In this document: positions 37,263 to 46,312 of the stretch, in pieces
Layout of the letters: each line of letters opens with the position of its first letter
How positions within the stretch are numbered: position 1 is the stretch's first letter
NCBI GenBank assembly: GCA_902581585.1
Contig: CACHPB010000004.1
Location: 1-64,000 of the forward strand
Length of the DNA stretch: 64,000 nucleotides
DNA from: an uncultured Pelagibacteraceae bacterium
GTDB lineage: Bacteria; Pseudomonadota; Alphaproteobacteria; Pelagibacterales; Pelagibacteraceae
Direction of reading: 5' to 3'
Program-made: the position numbers and the translations under genes
Notes under the pieces: generated by a model
Told to the model about the DNA's origin: nothing
Databases searched by the model: none
What the model saw: the letters and a program-made list of their open reading frames with translations, nothing else

Positions 37263-38262
37263 TTTTTTTGTGTTTTTTTTAAATGCTAATGCTGAAACTG
37301 TAAACAAAAAATATGAACTTAATGAAAGTGGAATATTAGCTTTAATGTACCACAGATTTGAAGAAAACAAATACCCTTCAACTAATATAAGAATTGAAGC
37401 TTTCAAAAAACATATAAATATTATCAATCAGAATGAACTAAAATTTTTAAACCCAAAAAATTTTGACAGCGAATTTAAAAAAGTTAGTGGAGAAAAAAAG
37501 ATTTTGCTTACCATCGATGATGCTTTCTCCTCATTTTATATTAATGCGTGGCCAATGCTGAAAGAAAAAAAAGTTCCATTTATTTTATTTGTCTCGACTG
37601 AAACAGTTGGAAAGAAAGGTTATATGAGTTGGGATGAAATTATTAAAATATCAAAAGAAGATTTTGTACATATTGGCAATCATTCTCACTCACATAAATA
37701 TTTGACAAAATATAAATTTGATAATTTTAAAAAGGATATAGATAAGTCTATTGAAATATTTCAACAAAAATTGAATTATAATCCAGTATTTTTTTCTTAT
37801 CCCTTTGGTGAATACAGCTTAGATCAAAAAAAATATATTTCTAGTAAATTTGATTTTGCATTTGGTCAACATTCAGGTGTTATAGATTTGAATAAAGATA
37901 AATATGAATTACCAAGATTCCCTATAAATGAAAAATATGGTGATTTTGATAGATTCAAATTTTTAATTAATCTTTTACCAATTCAATACAAATTATTATT
38001 ACCTGAAGATAAACTTTTATCTGATGATAATAACCCTCCATCTGTGGTAATTGAGTTTTTTGAAGAACAAGATAACATAAATTTAATTAATTGTTTTTCA
38101 AATGAGGGTGGAACTTGGAAAAATTCTAAATTAATTTATACAGATAATATTATTCAGATTGAGCTAAAAGAGAAATTTCTACCAAGGAGAGGTAGGATTA
38201 ATTGTTCTATGAAAGATGTTGATGGTTGGAGATGGTTTGGAACACAGTTTACTCTAAATTAA
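37213..38262 (+). CDS. Exported polysaccharide deacetylase (NodB-like)
   Basis: This is a probable carbohydrate esterase family 4 protein, about 349 residues from the ATG at 37213. A signal peptide (residues 1-27, ending NANA) is followed by the NodB domain with LALMYHRF, LTIDDAFSSFY (catalytic/metal Asp pair) and HIGNHSHSH (metal His). FFSYPFGEYS is also present. About 100 residues after the domain are of no recognised family. It is a lone plus-strand gene inside a long minus-strand block, and its stop shares a TTAA with the next gene. The substrate is not known. Confidence 0.87.
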   Translation: MAKTIFSLAASIIKFIIFFVFFLNANAETVNKKYELNESGILALMYHRFEENKYPSTNIRIEAFKKHINIINQNELKFLNPKNFDSEFKKVSGEKKILLTIDDAFSSFYINAWPMLKEKKVPFILFVSTETVGKKGYMSWDEIIKISKEDFVHIGNHSHSHKYLTKYKFDNFKKDIDKSIEIFQQKLNYNPVFFSYPFGEYSLDQKKYISSKFDFAFGQHSGVIDLNKDKYELPRFPINEKYGDFDRFKFLINLLPIQYKLLLPEDKLLSDDNNPPSVVIEFFEEQDNINLINCFSNEGGTWKNSKLIYTDNIIQIELKEKFLPRRGRINCSMKDVDGWRWFGTQFTLN

Positions 38263-39338
38263 ATAAGATTTTTCATTTTTAGACTCGTCGGTAAAATTTG
38301 AACGTCATCAAAATCAACTAAATTATTCTGCTTAATTATTTTTTTTAGTACTTCTGTATACTCTTTTCCAGTTTCAGCATATTTTTCTAAAAAGTTTACT
38401 AGTTTTAAACTATTTAATTTTTGATCATTATCCCTCTGAATTGCACGTTCAATCCTGAATTCCTTATAACTTGAATGAGTATTTAGATTTCTTTGATATG
38501 CTCGAACTGATGCTTTAAGTATTTTAAATTTTGCAACTTTATGTTTTTGACCTTTTTCAAGATCTAAAGGCTTTATACCATCACCTGACCAAGTCCATTG
38601 ACCAAATAAAGCATTTCCCTCTTGCGCAAATCTTGAACTTCCCCATCCAGTCTCTTTTGCCGCTTGTGCAATTGCTAATGAAACTGGGATTTCATCCATT
38701 CTAATTTTGAGACTTGATAAATCATTATCTTTTATTCCATATTGTTTAAATTTTAGGTCAAGCCAGGCTTTATCACGTTTTGATGTATTATTTTTATTTA
38801 GAATTTCAAAAAGTTTTTTTCTATCAAATCTTATTTTAAGATTTTCCTCAATTATCAAAGGTAATACAATTTGAATAAATAATTTTTTTCTTTTCTTTGA
38901 GCTTTCAATATTCTTTAACTCTTTTGGAAGTCTAGTAAGTTGGTTGCCAGCATTCACTAATTTTGTTTCTTTGACCTTGTCAAGACTATATCCATTCTCT
39001 TTAAACAGTTCCTCGATAGTTGATGCGCTCAAACGTTGAGGATCTTTATCATCCTCATTCTTCCCAAAAACTTCTATATCATCAAAAATATTCCAACTAA
39101 ATCTGTCTTTAATTGAATTATCTATAATTTTATTCTTTTTTTGTTTATCTAATATTTCCTCAAAATTTTGTTTTGATGAGTTGAATACAACTTCATTTGA
39201 TTTTAAATTACTTTTAATAAAACTAATTGAATTGGGCAATATCGCAAAAATAAAAATAATAATAAAACTTATTAAAAGAGTTTTTAAAAAATTAATATTG
39301 CTATTATACTTTTCTTTTTTAATTTTTTTTTTCGACAT
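38259..39338 (-). CDS. Bax-like glucosaminidase-domain protein
   Basis: This 359-residue protein has an N-terminal membrane anchor (about residues 16-38), a charged linker, and a C-terminal glucosaminidase (FlgJ/Bax-type) domain. The domain includes LAIAQAAKETGWGSSRFAQEGNALFGQWTW, a fold that cleaves peptidoglycan glycan strands, with the likely catalytic Glu in AAKETGWG. It is anchored in the inner membrane with the enzyme in the periplasm. It is convergent with the deacetylase through a shared TTAA stop. Confidence 0.83.
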   Translation of the reverse strand: MSKKKIKKEKYNSNINFLKTLLISFIIIFIFAILPNSISFIKSNLKSNEVVFNSSKQNFEEILDKQKKNKIIDNSIKDRFSWNIFDDIEVFGKNEDDKDPQRLSASTIEELFKENGYSLDKVKETKLVNAGNQLTRLPKELKNIESSKKRKKLFIQIVLPLIIEENLKIRFDRKKLFEILNKNNTSKRDKAWLDLKFKQYGIKDNDLSSLKIRMDEIPVSLAIAQAAKETGWGSSRFAQEGNALFGQWTWSGDGIKPLDLEKGQKHKVAKFKILKASVRAYQRNLNTHSSYKEFRIERAIQRDNDQKLNSLKLVNFLEKYAETGKEYTEVLKKIIKQNNLVDFDDVQILPTSLKMKNLI

Positions 39339-39376
39339 TTTATCTAGTTGATTCCTTATAAAGGATAGTTAAAAAT

Positions 39377-39919
39377 TTATACAGCTAAAACTTCTTTTAC
39401 TTCAGGAATATAATGACAAAGTAGGTTTTGAACTCCTTGTTTTAAAGTTAGAGTTGAAGATGGACAGCCTGAGCAACTACCTTTTAATACAACTGTAACT
39501 TTACCTTCTTTAAATTCTTTGAATGTTATGTCTCCTCCATCTCGTGCAACAGCTGGCCTAATTTTAGTTTCTAATATCTTAATTATTTTGCTTTCTATTT
39601 CTCCATAATCTTTATGATCATTTAAATCAGACTTTTTATTAATTATAAATTCGTTACCCTCACTGTAGTATTCATTGAGATGAGAAATAACAATATGTTT
39701 TATATTTTCCCATTTTTCATCTTGTGATTTATTTATTGACAAAAAATTCTCGCTCAGAAATATTCCTGTAACGCCATTAATTGATAAAATATTTTTTAAT
39801 AAAGGAATGTTTGTTTGGCTTTCATATAAGAATTCGTATGGCCCATCATTTGATACACCTTTACCCGGTATAAATTTAAGCGAATTTGGATTTGGTGTTT
39901 TTTGTGTTTGGATGAACAT
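39377..39919 (-). CDS. Nfu-type Fe-S scaffold/carrier protein
   Basis: This 180-residue protein has an N-terminal Nfu_N domain (FIQTQKTPNPNSLKFIPG) and a C-terminal NifU-like domain with the cluster-binding CSGCPSS (CxxC) near residue 155. This is the architecture of mitochondrial NFU1 and alphaproteobacterial Nfu. It delivers [4Fe-4S] clusters to client enzymes; MiaB, Nth and the Fe-S oxidoreductase here are possible clients. It lies downstream of trpS, in the familiar alphaproteobacterial neighbourhood. Confidence 0.93.
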   Translation of the reverse strand: MFIQTQKTPNPNSLKFIPGKGVSNDGPYEFLYESQTNIPLLKNILSINGVTGIFLSENFLSINKSQDEKWENIKHIVISHLNEYYSEGNEFIINKKSDLNDHKDYGEIESKIIKILETKIRPAVARDGGDITFKEFKEGKVTVVLKGSCSGCPSSTLTLKQGVQNLLCHYIPEVKEVLAV

Positions 39920-39958
39920 AATATTTATATAGCCATAAATTTTTAAATTTAAAGAATT

Positions 39959-40960
39959 TTAAAAACCTATAATTCTCTTTATTTCTTCTATCTTCTTTCC
40001 TGCAATTTCCTCAGCTTTACGTGCACCTTCTAGAAGAGCCTTATCTAAATATTGCTTGTCATTTAATAATTTTTTTATCTCATCTGAAATTGGTGAGATC
40101 TTATTTGATAAAATTTCCGCTAATTGAGCTTTAAAATCAGAAAAATTTTTACCTCCAAATTGAGACAATGTTTTTTCCATAGATTGATTAGAAATACTAG
40201 AATAGATTCCAAGAAGATTTTCTGCTTCTGGTCTACCATTTAATTTTTGCTCCTCGTTTGGAATTGGAAAAGAGTCGGTTTTTGCCCTTTTTATTTTATT
40301 AACAATTTGATCTTTAGAGTCTGTTAAGTTAATTCTACTGAGATCTGATGGATCTGATTTACTCATTTTTTTTGAACCATCTTTTAAACTCATTATCCTA
40401 GAAAAATTTTTTTTTATTAATGGTTCTGGAACTTTTAAAAAATCTGCACAGTTAAAATCTTTGTTAAATTTTTGGGCTATATCTCTTGTTAATTCTAAAT
40501 GTTGTTTCTGATCTTCTCCGACAGGAACATGAGTGGTATCGTAAAGCAATATATCGCTAGCCATTAAAATTGGATAGATATAAAGTCCAACTGATGCTTT
40601 TTCTTTATCTTTGCCAGCTTTTTCTTTGAATTGTGTCATTCTATTCAACCAGCCCATTGGTGCAATACAACTTAACATCCAAGAGCCCTCGGAGTGAGCT
40701 TGAACTTTTGATTGATTAAAAATAATACTTTTAGCGGGATCAATACCACTTGCAATAAAAGTTGCCGCTGTTTCGCGTATATTATTCTTTAATTGATCTC
40801 TATCTTGCTTAACGGTTATTGCATGTAAATCTACAACACAAAATATACAATCGTTTTGTTTATCATTATTTAATTCAACAAAATTTTTAATAGCTCCAAG
40901 ATAGTTACCTAGATGAAGATTACCTGTAGGTTGAACACCAGAAAATATTTTTTTGGACAT
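39959..40960 (-). CDS. trpS: Tryptophanyl-tRNA synthetase
   Basis: This class I aminoacyl-tRNA synthetase of 333 residues has the HIGH-equivalent PTGNLHLGNYLGA near residue 11 and the KMSKS loop KKMSKSDPS near residue 198. VGEDQKQHLELTRD is characteristic of TrpRS. It begins 3 bases after the murJ stop. Confidence 0.97.
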   Translation of the reverse strand: MSKKIFSGVQPTGNLHLGNYLGAIKNFVELNNDKQNDCIFCVVDLHAITVKQDRDQLKNNIRETAATFIASGIDPAKSIIFNQSKVQAHSEGSWMLSCIAPMGWLNRMTQFKEKAGKDKEKASVGLYIYPILMASDILLYDTTHVPVGEDQKQHLELTRDIAQKFNKDFNCADFLKVPEPLIKKNFSRIMSLKDGSKKMSKSDPSDLSRINLTDSKDQIVNKIKRAKTDSFPIPNEEQKLNGRPEAENLLGIYSSISNQSMEKTLSQFGGKNFSDFKAQLAEILSNKISPISDEIKKLLNDKQYLDKALLEGARKAEEIAGKKIEEIKRIIGF

Positions 40961-40963
40961 CTA

Positions 40964-42493
40964 TCAATACTTTAAATTAATATCTGTAATTTTAAAAGCT
41001 TTTATAAGAAGTGAAACTCCAATGTATGAAAAGAAAGTTAATAAAATAATCAAAATAATAAAAATAAATTTATAGTTATTTGCATAGTCTAGTGAACTAG
41101 ATAGAATATTAATTAAAAAATAAAAGATTAAAATTGAAATAATATTTGAAAAAATAATTTTTGTTATTTGAATTAAAAAACTAGGGCTAAATTTAAAGTA
41201 ATTTTTATTAATTACAAAAATGAGTAAAATAATTCCATTAAACCATGAAGAAATTGTTGTTGCTATTGGAATTATTATAAAGCCTATTTGAGAAAAAAAG
41301 GTTAAACTAATAATAATATTTAGTATTACAGAAATTAATGAAAATTTAAAAGGCGTTTTAGTGTCGTTTCTTGCAAATAAGAATGTTGAAAATATTTTGA
41401 TTAAAGAAAAAGCAGGAAGCCCAAAAGAAAAATAAAACAAAGCTTTTGCTGAGTTATTAACACTTTCCTGATCGAATGAACCATATCCAAATAAAGCAGA
41501 TGTTATTTGAGTTGAACCAACAATTAGAGCAAGCGAAGCAGGTAAACTTAAAAATAAGCTCAACTCTAAAGCTTTATTTTGTAACTCTATCGTTTTAAAA
41601 GAATTTTTACTTTTAATATGTCTACTTAAATTTGGAAGTATAACAGTTCCAATTGCAATACCAGCTATTGCCAAATTTATTTGATAAATTCTATCAGCAT
41701 AATATAAATAGGATACAGCACTTGCCTGAAAAGATGCTATAATTGTCCCAACTAAGATATTTATTTGTGTAACACCTGACGAAAAAATGCTTGGTAAAAG
41801 CTTAGTAAAAAAATTTTTAATTTTTTTATTTATTCTAAAATTGAAATTTAAATTTATTACAAAATATTTTTTAACAAATATAAATAAGAATATAAATTGA
41901 AGAATTCCGGCTAATGTAACCGTATAAGATAAAAAGTATACCAAGTTGTCATTTAAATTTTCTGCATATAATAAACAAATAATCAACAATATATTTAGAA
42001 TTATAGGTGCAGCCGCAGCCGCAGCGAATTTATTATGAGAGTTTAATATTGCTGAAAAAAAAGATGCAAGGCTTATAAAAAATAAAAATGGGAAAGTAAT
42101 TCTTGTTAAATCAATTGCAATTTTTAATTTTTCAGTTTCATTAAAGAATCCTGGTGCAATAATTTTAATAAATGCTGGCATGAAAATTTCGATGATTAGG
42201 ATTGTGAACAATAGTCCTAGTAACAACAAATTAAAAATTGTATTTGCAAATGAGTTTGCCTTTCTTTTCCCTCTTATAAGTTCTGATGAATAAGTAGGTA
42301 CAAAAGCTGCATTAAAGGTTCCCTCTGAAAATAATCTTCTAAAAGTATTTGGAATTCTAAATGCTACAAAAAATGCATCCGCTAATGGACCTGATCCTAG
42401 ATATATTGCTATTAAAAAATCTCTTATATAACCAAGAATTCTACTTAATAAAATAAATAGACTAAATGTGCTTGTTGACTTAATGAGGTTCAT
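40964..42493 (-). CDS. murJ: Lipid II flippase MurJ
   Basis: This 509-residue polytopic membrane protein of the MOP superfamily (MviN/MurJ) flips lipid II across the inner membrane for peptidoglycan synthesis. It opens with LSRILGYIRDFLIAIYLGSGPLADAFFVAFRIPNTFRRLFSEG, the strongly conserved first helices carrying the essential Arg residues. About 13-14 hydrophobic helices follow. It is divergent from maeB with a 49-base gap. glnD, which often precedes murJ in Alphaproteobacteria, is not upstream here. Confidence 0.95.
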   Translation of the reverse strand: MNLIKSTSTFSLFILLSRILGYIRDFLIAIYLGSGPLADAFFVAFRIPNTFRRLFSEGTFNAAFVPTYSSELIRGKRKANSFANTIFNLLLLGLLFTILIIEIFMPAFIKIIAPGFFNETEKLKIAIDLTRITFPFLFFISLASFFSAILNSHNKFAAAAAAPIILNILLIICLLYAENLNDNLVYFLSYTVTLAGILQFIFLFIFVKKYFVINLNFNFRINKKIKNFFTKLLPSIFSSGVTQINILVGTIIASFQASAVSYLYYADRIYQINLAIAGIAIGTVILPNLSRHIKSKNSFKTIELQNKALELSLFLSLPASLALIVGSTQITSALFGYGSFDQESVNNSAKALFYFSFGLPAFSLIKIFSTFLFARNDTKTPFKFSLISVILNIIISLTFFSQIGFIIIPIATTISSWFNGIILLIFVINKNYFKFSPSFLIQITKIIFSNIISILIFYFLINILSSSLDYANNYKFIFIILIILLTFFSYIGVSLLIKAFKITDINLKY

Positions 42494-42542
42494 AAATCAT
42501 ATTAGTCTTAAATTTACCTTATTAGTATATTTTATTTATTAA

Positions 42543-44828
42543 ATGAAAAAAAATAAAATTGAACATTATTCAGATAAAGAGGCTCTAGAGTTTCACAATT
42601 CAAATAAATCTGGCAAGATTGAGATAAATTCATCAAAACCGATGACATCAAAGAGAGACTTAGCTTTGGCATATTCTCCAGGTGTTGCTGCACCAGTTAA
42701 GGAAATTTATAAAAATCCAGAACGGGCATATGACTATACTACTAAAGGCAACTTAGTTGCTGTGATAAGTAATGGCTCTGCAATTTTAGGGCTAGGAAAT
42801 TTAGGAGCAATAGCTTCTAAGCCTGTGATGGAAGGTAAGGCTGTATTATTTAAAAGATTTGCAGATATAGATGCTATAGATTTAGAAATTGACAGTAATG
42901 ATCCTGAAAAAATAGTTGATAGTATAAAAAATTTTGCTGTAAGCTTTGGTGGGATAAATCTTGAAGATATAGCTGCTCCTGAATGTTTTATAATCGAGGA
43001 AAATCTTAAAAATTTATTAGATATTCCTGTATTTCATGATGACCAACATGGAACAGCAATAATAACATCGGCTGCTCTTATTAACTCAATACATATTACT
43101 AAAAAAAAAATTTCTAAAGTAAAAGTTGTTGTAAACGGTGCAGGTGCATCCGCTATGGCATGCTCTGATTTATTTTTAAAGTTAGGGGTTAAAAAACAAA
43201 ATTTAACAATGCTAGATAGTAAGGGTGTTATAAGTTTAGATAGAAAAGGATTAAACAAATGGAAAATGAAGTATGCAAAAAAAACAAAAGATAAAAGTTT
43301 AAATGATGCTATAAAAAATGCTGATGTTTTTTTAGGTTTGTCTTCAGGTGGTATTCTCAAAAAAGAGATGCTTAAAAATATGGCAAAAAAACCAATCATA
43401 TTTGCTTGTGCTAATCCTGATCCAGAAATTTTACCTGAGGAGGCCTATAAAATTAGGAAGGATGCAATCATTGCAACAGGCAGGTCAGATTATGCAAACC
43501 AAGTAAATAATTTAATAGGTTTTCCTTACATATTTAGAGGGGCACTTGATGTAAGAGCAAAAACAATAAACGAGGAAATGAAAATTTCTGCCGCAGAAGC
43601 TATTGCAAAGCTTGCTAGAGAGAGAGTGCCAGACGAAGTTGCTGCAGCAATGGGTGGTGATAGACCTAGTTATGGAAAAGATTATATAATACCATCTACA
43701 TTTGATCCAAGACTAATAAGTGTAATACCAGTGGCTGTAGCTAAAGCTGCGATTAAAAGTGGAGTAGCTAGAAAAAAAATTGAAAATTTTGGTTTATATT
43801 CTGAACAATTGAAACAAAGATTAGATCCATCAGTGACTATTCTTCAAGGAATTAATTCCCAAGTAAAAAAAAATCAAAAAACTGTAGTATTTGCAGATGG
43901 TGAAGATGAAAATACACTTAAAGCTGCTATCGCATTTAAAAACAGTGGTTTAGGAACTCCTATAATAGTTGCAAAAGAAAATATTGTAAAACAAAGGTTA
44001 AATGAGATTGGTTATGAACAAAATCTTGATATTAAAATTGTAAATTCAACTAACAAAAAAATGAGGGATAAATATGTAAAGTTTCTTTTCAAGAAGCTTC
44101 ATAGAGAGCAAGGTTTGCTCGAAAGAGATTGTGATAGAATGATTAGAAATGATAGAGTAATTTGGTCATCTTGTATGGTCGAATGTGGAGATGCAGATGC
44201 AATGGTTACTGGAAATACAAGACGTTACTCTCAATCACTTGAGAAAATCAAAAAGGTAATACCTCCAAGAGAAGGTGAAATAATGTTTGGATTAAACATG
44301 GTTGTAAGCAAGGGTAAAACTGTATTTATTGGAGATACTTCAGTAAATGAATATCCTTCGTCTGAAGAATTAGCAGATATTGCAACTTCTGCAGCTAGAG
44401 TAGTAAGATTATTTGGATTTAATCCTAAAGTCGCTTTTTTATCACATTCAACATTTGGTCAACCTATAACAAGCAGAACAAAACATATTAGAGATGCCGT
44501 GGAAATGTTAAAGAAAAGAAAAGTAGATTTTGAATTTGATGGTGATATGCAACCTGATGTTGCTCTGGATGAAGAATATTCAAATTTATATCCCTTTTCG
44601 GAGATAGTAGGAAAAGCAAATATTTTAATAATGCCTGGACAACATAGTGCAGCTATTTCCTATAAAATTATGAAAACATTAGGAGGGGCTAAAGTCATTG
44701 GCCCATTACTAATTGGACTTGCACAACCAATAGAGATTGCTCCATTAAGGTCTTCTACATCTGAAATTTTAAATTTAGCATCTGTTGCTGCATATTCAGC
44801 AGGCATTATTAATTATAATAAAAATTGA
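42543..44828 (+). CDS. maeB: NADP-dependent malic enzyme with phosphotransacetylase-like domain
   Basis: This enzyme decarboxylates malate to pyruvate. The 761-residue protein has an N-terminal malic domain (DLALAYSPGVAAPVKEI, FHDDQHGTAI), an NAD(P)-binding domain (VVVNGAGASAMAC), and from about residue 430 a phosphotransacetylase-like domain (VVFADGEDENTLKAA, IMPGQHSAAISYK). In the family the latter acts in allosteric acetyl-CoA control rather than catalysis. It stands alone; a weak AT hairpin follows the stop. Confidence 0.95.
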   Translation: MKKNKIEHYSDKEALEFHNSNKSGKIEINSSKPMTSKRDLALAYSPGVAAPVKEIYKNPERAYDYTTKGNLVAVISNGSAILGLGNLGAIASKPVMEGKAVLFKRFADIDAIDLEIDSNDPEKIVDSIKNFAVSFGGINLEDIAAPECFIIEENLKNLLDIPVFHDDQHGTAIITSAALINSIHITKKKISKVKVVVNGAGASAMACSDLFLKLGVKKQNLTMLDSKGVISLDRKGLNKWKMKYAKKTKDKSLNDAIKNADVFLGLSSGGILKKEMLKNMAKKPIIFACANPDPEILPEEAYKIRKDAIIATGRSDYANQVNNLIGFPYIFRGALDVRAKTINEEMKISAAEAIAKLARERVPDEVAAAMGGDRPSYGKDYIIPSTFDPRLISVIPVAVAKAAIKSGVARKKIENFGLYSEQLKQRLDPSVTILQGINSQVKKNQKTVVFADGEDENTLKAAIAFKNSGLGTPIIVAKENIVKQRLNEIGYEQNLDIKIVNSTNKKMRDKYVKFLFKKLHREQGLLERDCDRMIRNDRVIWSSCMVECGDADAMVTGNTRRYSQSLEKIKKVIPPREGEIMFGLNMVVSKGKTVFIGDTSVNEYPSSEELADIATSAARVVRLFGFNPKVAFLSHSTFGQPITSRTKHIRDAVEMLKKRKVDFEFDGDMQPDVALDEEYSNLYPFSEIVGKANILIMPGQHSAAISYKIMKTLGGAKVIGPLLIGLAQPIEIAPLRSSTSEILNLASVAAYSAGIINYNKN

Positions 44829-44841
44829 TTAAAATAATATT

Positions 44842-45435
44842 TTATTTTTTAACAACTCTTAAATCGTCAACTAAAAAGATACTAGTAACTACATCTTTAA
44901 CATCTAAAATTTGTTTTGCTTCTTTTATCACCTCATCTCTTTCAATTTTAGTCTGAGCTATACCATAAATATAAATTTTCTTTTTATATGTATCGATATT
45001 ATAATTAACAGATTTAATTTTTTTATTGCCAATCATAGCTGCTCTAAGTTGTGAAGTTATAAGTAAATCTTTTGCAGATCTTTTAAAATCGAAGTCCTCT
45101 TTAATTTGCAAGTCATTATTTACTGATCTAGCTCCCCTGATTTCCCAAGCCAGTTTCGTGATTTTAAGCTTATCCTCAACAGAATTTACTTTTCCTGTAA
45201 GAAATATTCTTCCATCAAGAATTTTAGTTTTAACAGAAATAATATAACTTTTTTCTTCTGATAATAATTTTGCTCTAAGATTTTGTTGCATTATTGAGTC
45301 ATCTATTTGAGTTCCTAAACTTCTGGGATCTAGAGCTATTGAAACTCCTGTACCCAAAACTCCTGTGGACGAATAACCAACACATCCTGAAATTGTGACA
45401 AAAATGAATAATATAATAATTTTTTTAATTTTCAT
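44842..45435 (-). CDS. BON-domain lipoprotein, DolP (YraP)-like
   Basis: This 197-residue outer-membrane or periplasmic lipoprotein has the signal MKIKKIIILFIFVTISGC with a lipobox Cys at residue 18. Two BON domains follow (about 55-115 and 125-190), with KTKILDGRIFLTGKV and KIYIYGIAQTKIERDEVI. It overlaps rsmI by 11 bases. In E. coli dolP lies in the lpoA-rsmI neighbourhood, so this is the positional counterpart. DolP-type proteins support outer-membrane integrity. Confidence 0.87.
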   Translation of the reverse strand: MKIKKIIILFIFVTISGCVGYSSTGVLGTGVSIALDPRSLGTQIDDSIMQQNLRAKLLSEEKSYIISVKTKILDGRIFLTGKVNSVEDKLKITKLAWEIRGARSVNNDLQIKEDFDFKRSAKDLLITSQLRAAMIGNKKIKSVNYNIDTYKKKIYIYGIAQTKIERDEVIKEAKQILDVKDVVTSIFLVDDLRVVKK

Positions 45436-46276
45436 TCCTAATTTTAAGACAATAATTGTAAATAAGTTTTTTTGAAACTTCTCTATCTATTGAAACTTTT
45501 TTAACTATATCTTTAATTGACATTTTTTTAATTAAATTTTTAATTTTTTTTTTATCTGATTCTTTTAATTCTTTAAAACTTAATCTTTCTTTTTTTACTT
45601 CAGAAATAACAACTGTTATCTCACCTTTTCTCGAAAAATTAACATACGATAATTCTTTTACTGAAGTTCTAATGTATTCTTCATGATATTTTGTAATTTC
45701 TCGACATATTAAAATATCTCTATTGATAAAAAATTCTTTAATATCGTCTATTCTTTTATCAAGTTTATTTGGTGATATAAAAAAAATAATTGAACAACTA
45801 AGAGATGATAAACTGTTAAATAATTTTTTTACTTGATTTTGTTTTTCAGGTAAAAATCCACAAAAATAAAAATTATCAGAAAAACCGCTTATTGATATAG
45901 CGGCACTTACTGCTGATGTTCCTGGAACTGGGTAAATATTAATTTCATTTTTCACACATTCATTTACTAATATTCTTCCAGGATCTGAGATAGCAGGTGT
46001 TCCAGCATCTGAAACTAGTGATACTATTTTGTTACTTCTTAGAACTTCTATTACTTTTTCTAAATTCTTATTCTCATTAAACTTGTGATTTGAAATTATT
46101 TTTTTATTAATCTCAAACTTTTGAAGTATCTTTTTTGTAACTCTTGTATCTTCACATAAAATTAATTCAGATTCTTGAAGTATTTTAACTGCCCTAAATG
46201 AAATATCACCCATATTCCCAATTGGGGTTGCAACACAATATAGCCCAGGTTTAAATTTATTGTTATTTAAATTCAT
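45425..46276 (-). CDS. rsmI: 16S rRNA (cytidine-1402-2'-O)-methyltransferase
   Basis: This SAM-dependent tetrapyrrole-methylase-fold enzyme of 283 residues has the entry YCVATPIGNMGDISFRA, CEDTRVT, SDAGTPAISDPG and PVPGTSAV. All are hallmarks of RsmI, which methylates C1402 in the ribosomal decoding centre. It is divergent from the LpoA-like gene with a 36-base gap and overlaps the BON lipoprotein gene by 11 bases. Confidence 0.95.
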   Translation of the reverse strand: MNLNNNKFKPGLYCVATPIGNMGDISFRAVKILQESELILCEDTRVTKKILQKFEINKKIISNHKFNENKNLEKVIEVLRSNKIVSLVSDAGTPAISDPGRILVNECVKNEINIYPVPGTSAVSAAISISGFSDNFYFCGFLPEKQNQVKKLFNSLSSLSCSIIFFISPNKLDKRIDDIKEFFINRDILICREITKYHEEYIRTSVKELSYVNFSRKGEITVVISEVKKERLSFKELKESDKKKIKNLIKKMSIKDIVKKVSIDREVSKKLIYNYCLKIRNEN

Positions 46277-46312
46277 ATGACTTGTTTATTTAAATATATT
46301 ATTAAAACTTAA

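Noticed and set aside
39349-39362. Short inverted repeat TCCTT-ATA-AAGGA between the Bax-like and Nfu genes
   Set aside because: Only five pairs and no T-run; not distinguishable from chance.
44830-44850. AT-only hairpin TAAAATA/TATTTTA followed by T-run after maeB
   Set aside because: The stem has no GC pairs and such motifs are frequent by chance in this base composition; too weak to call a terminator.
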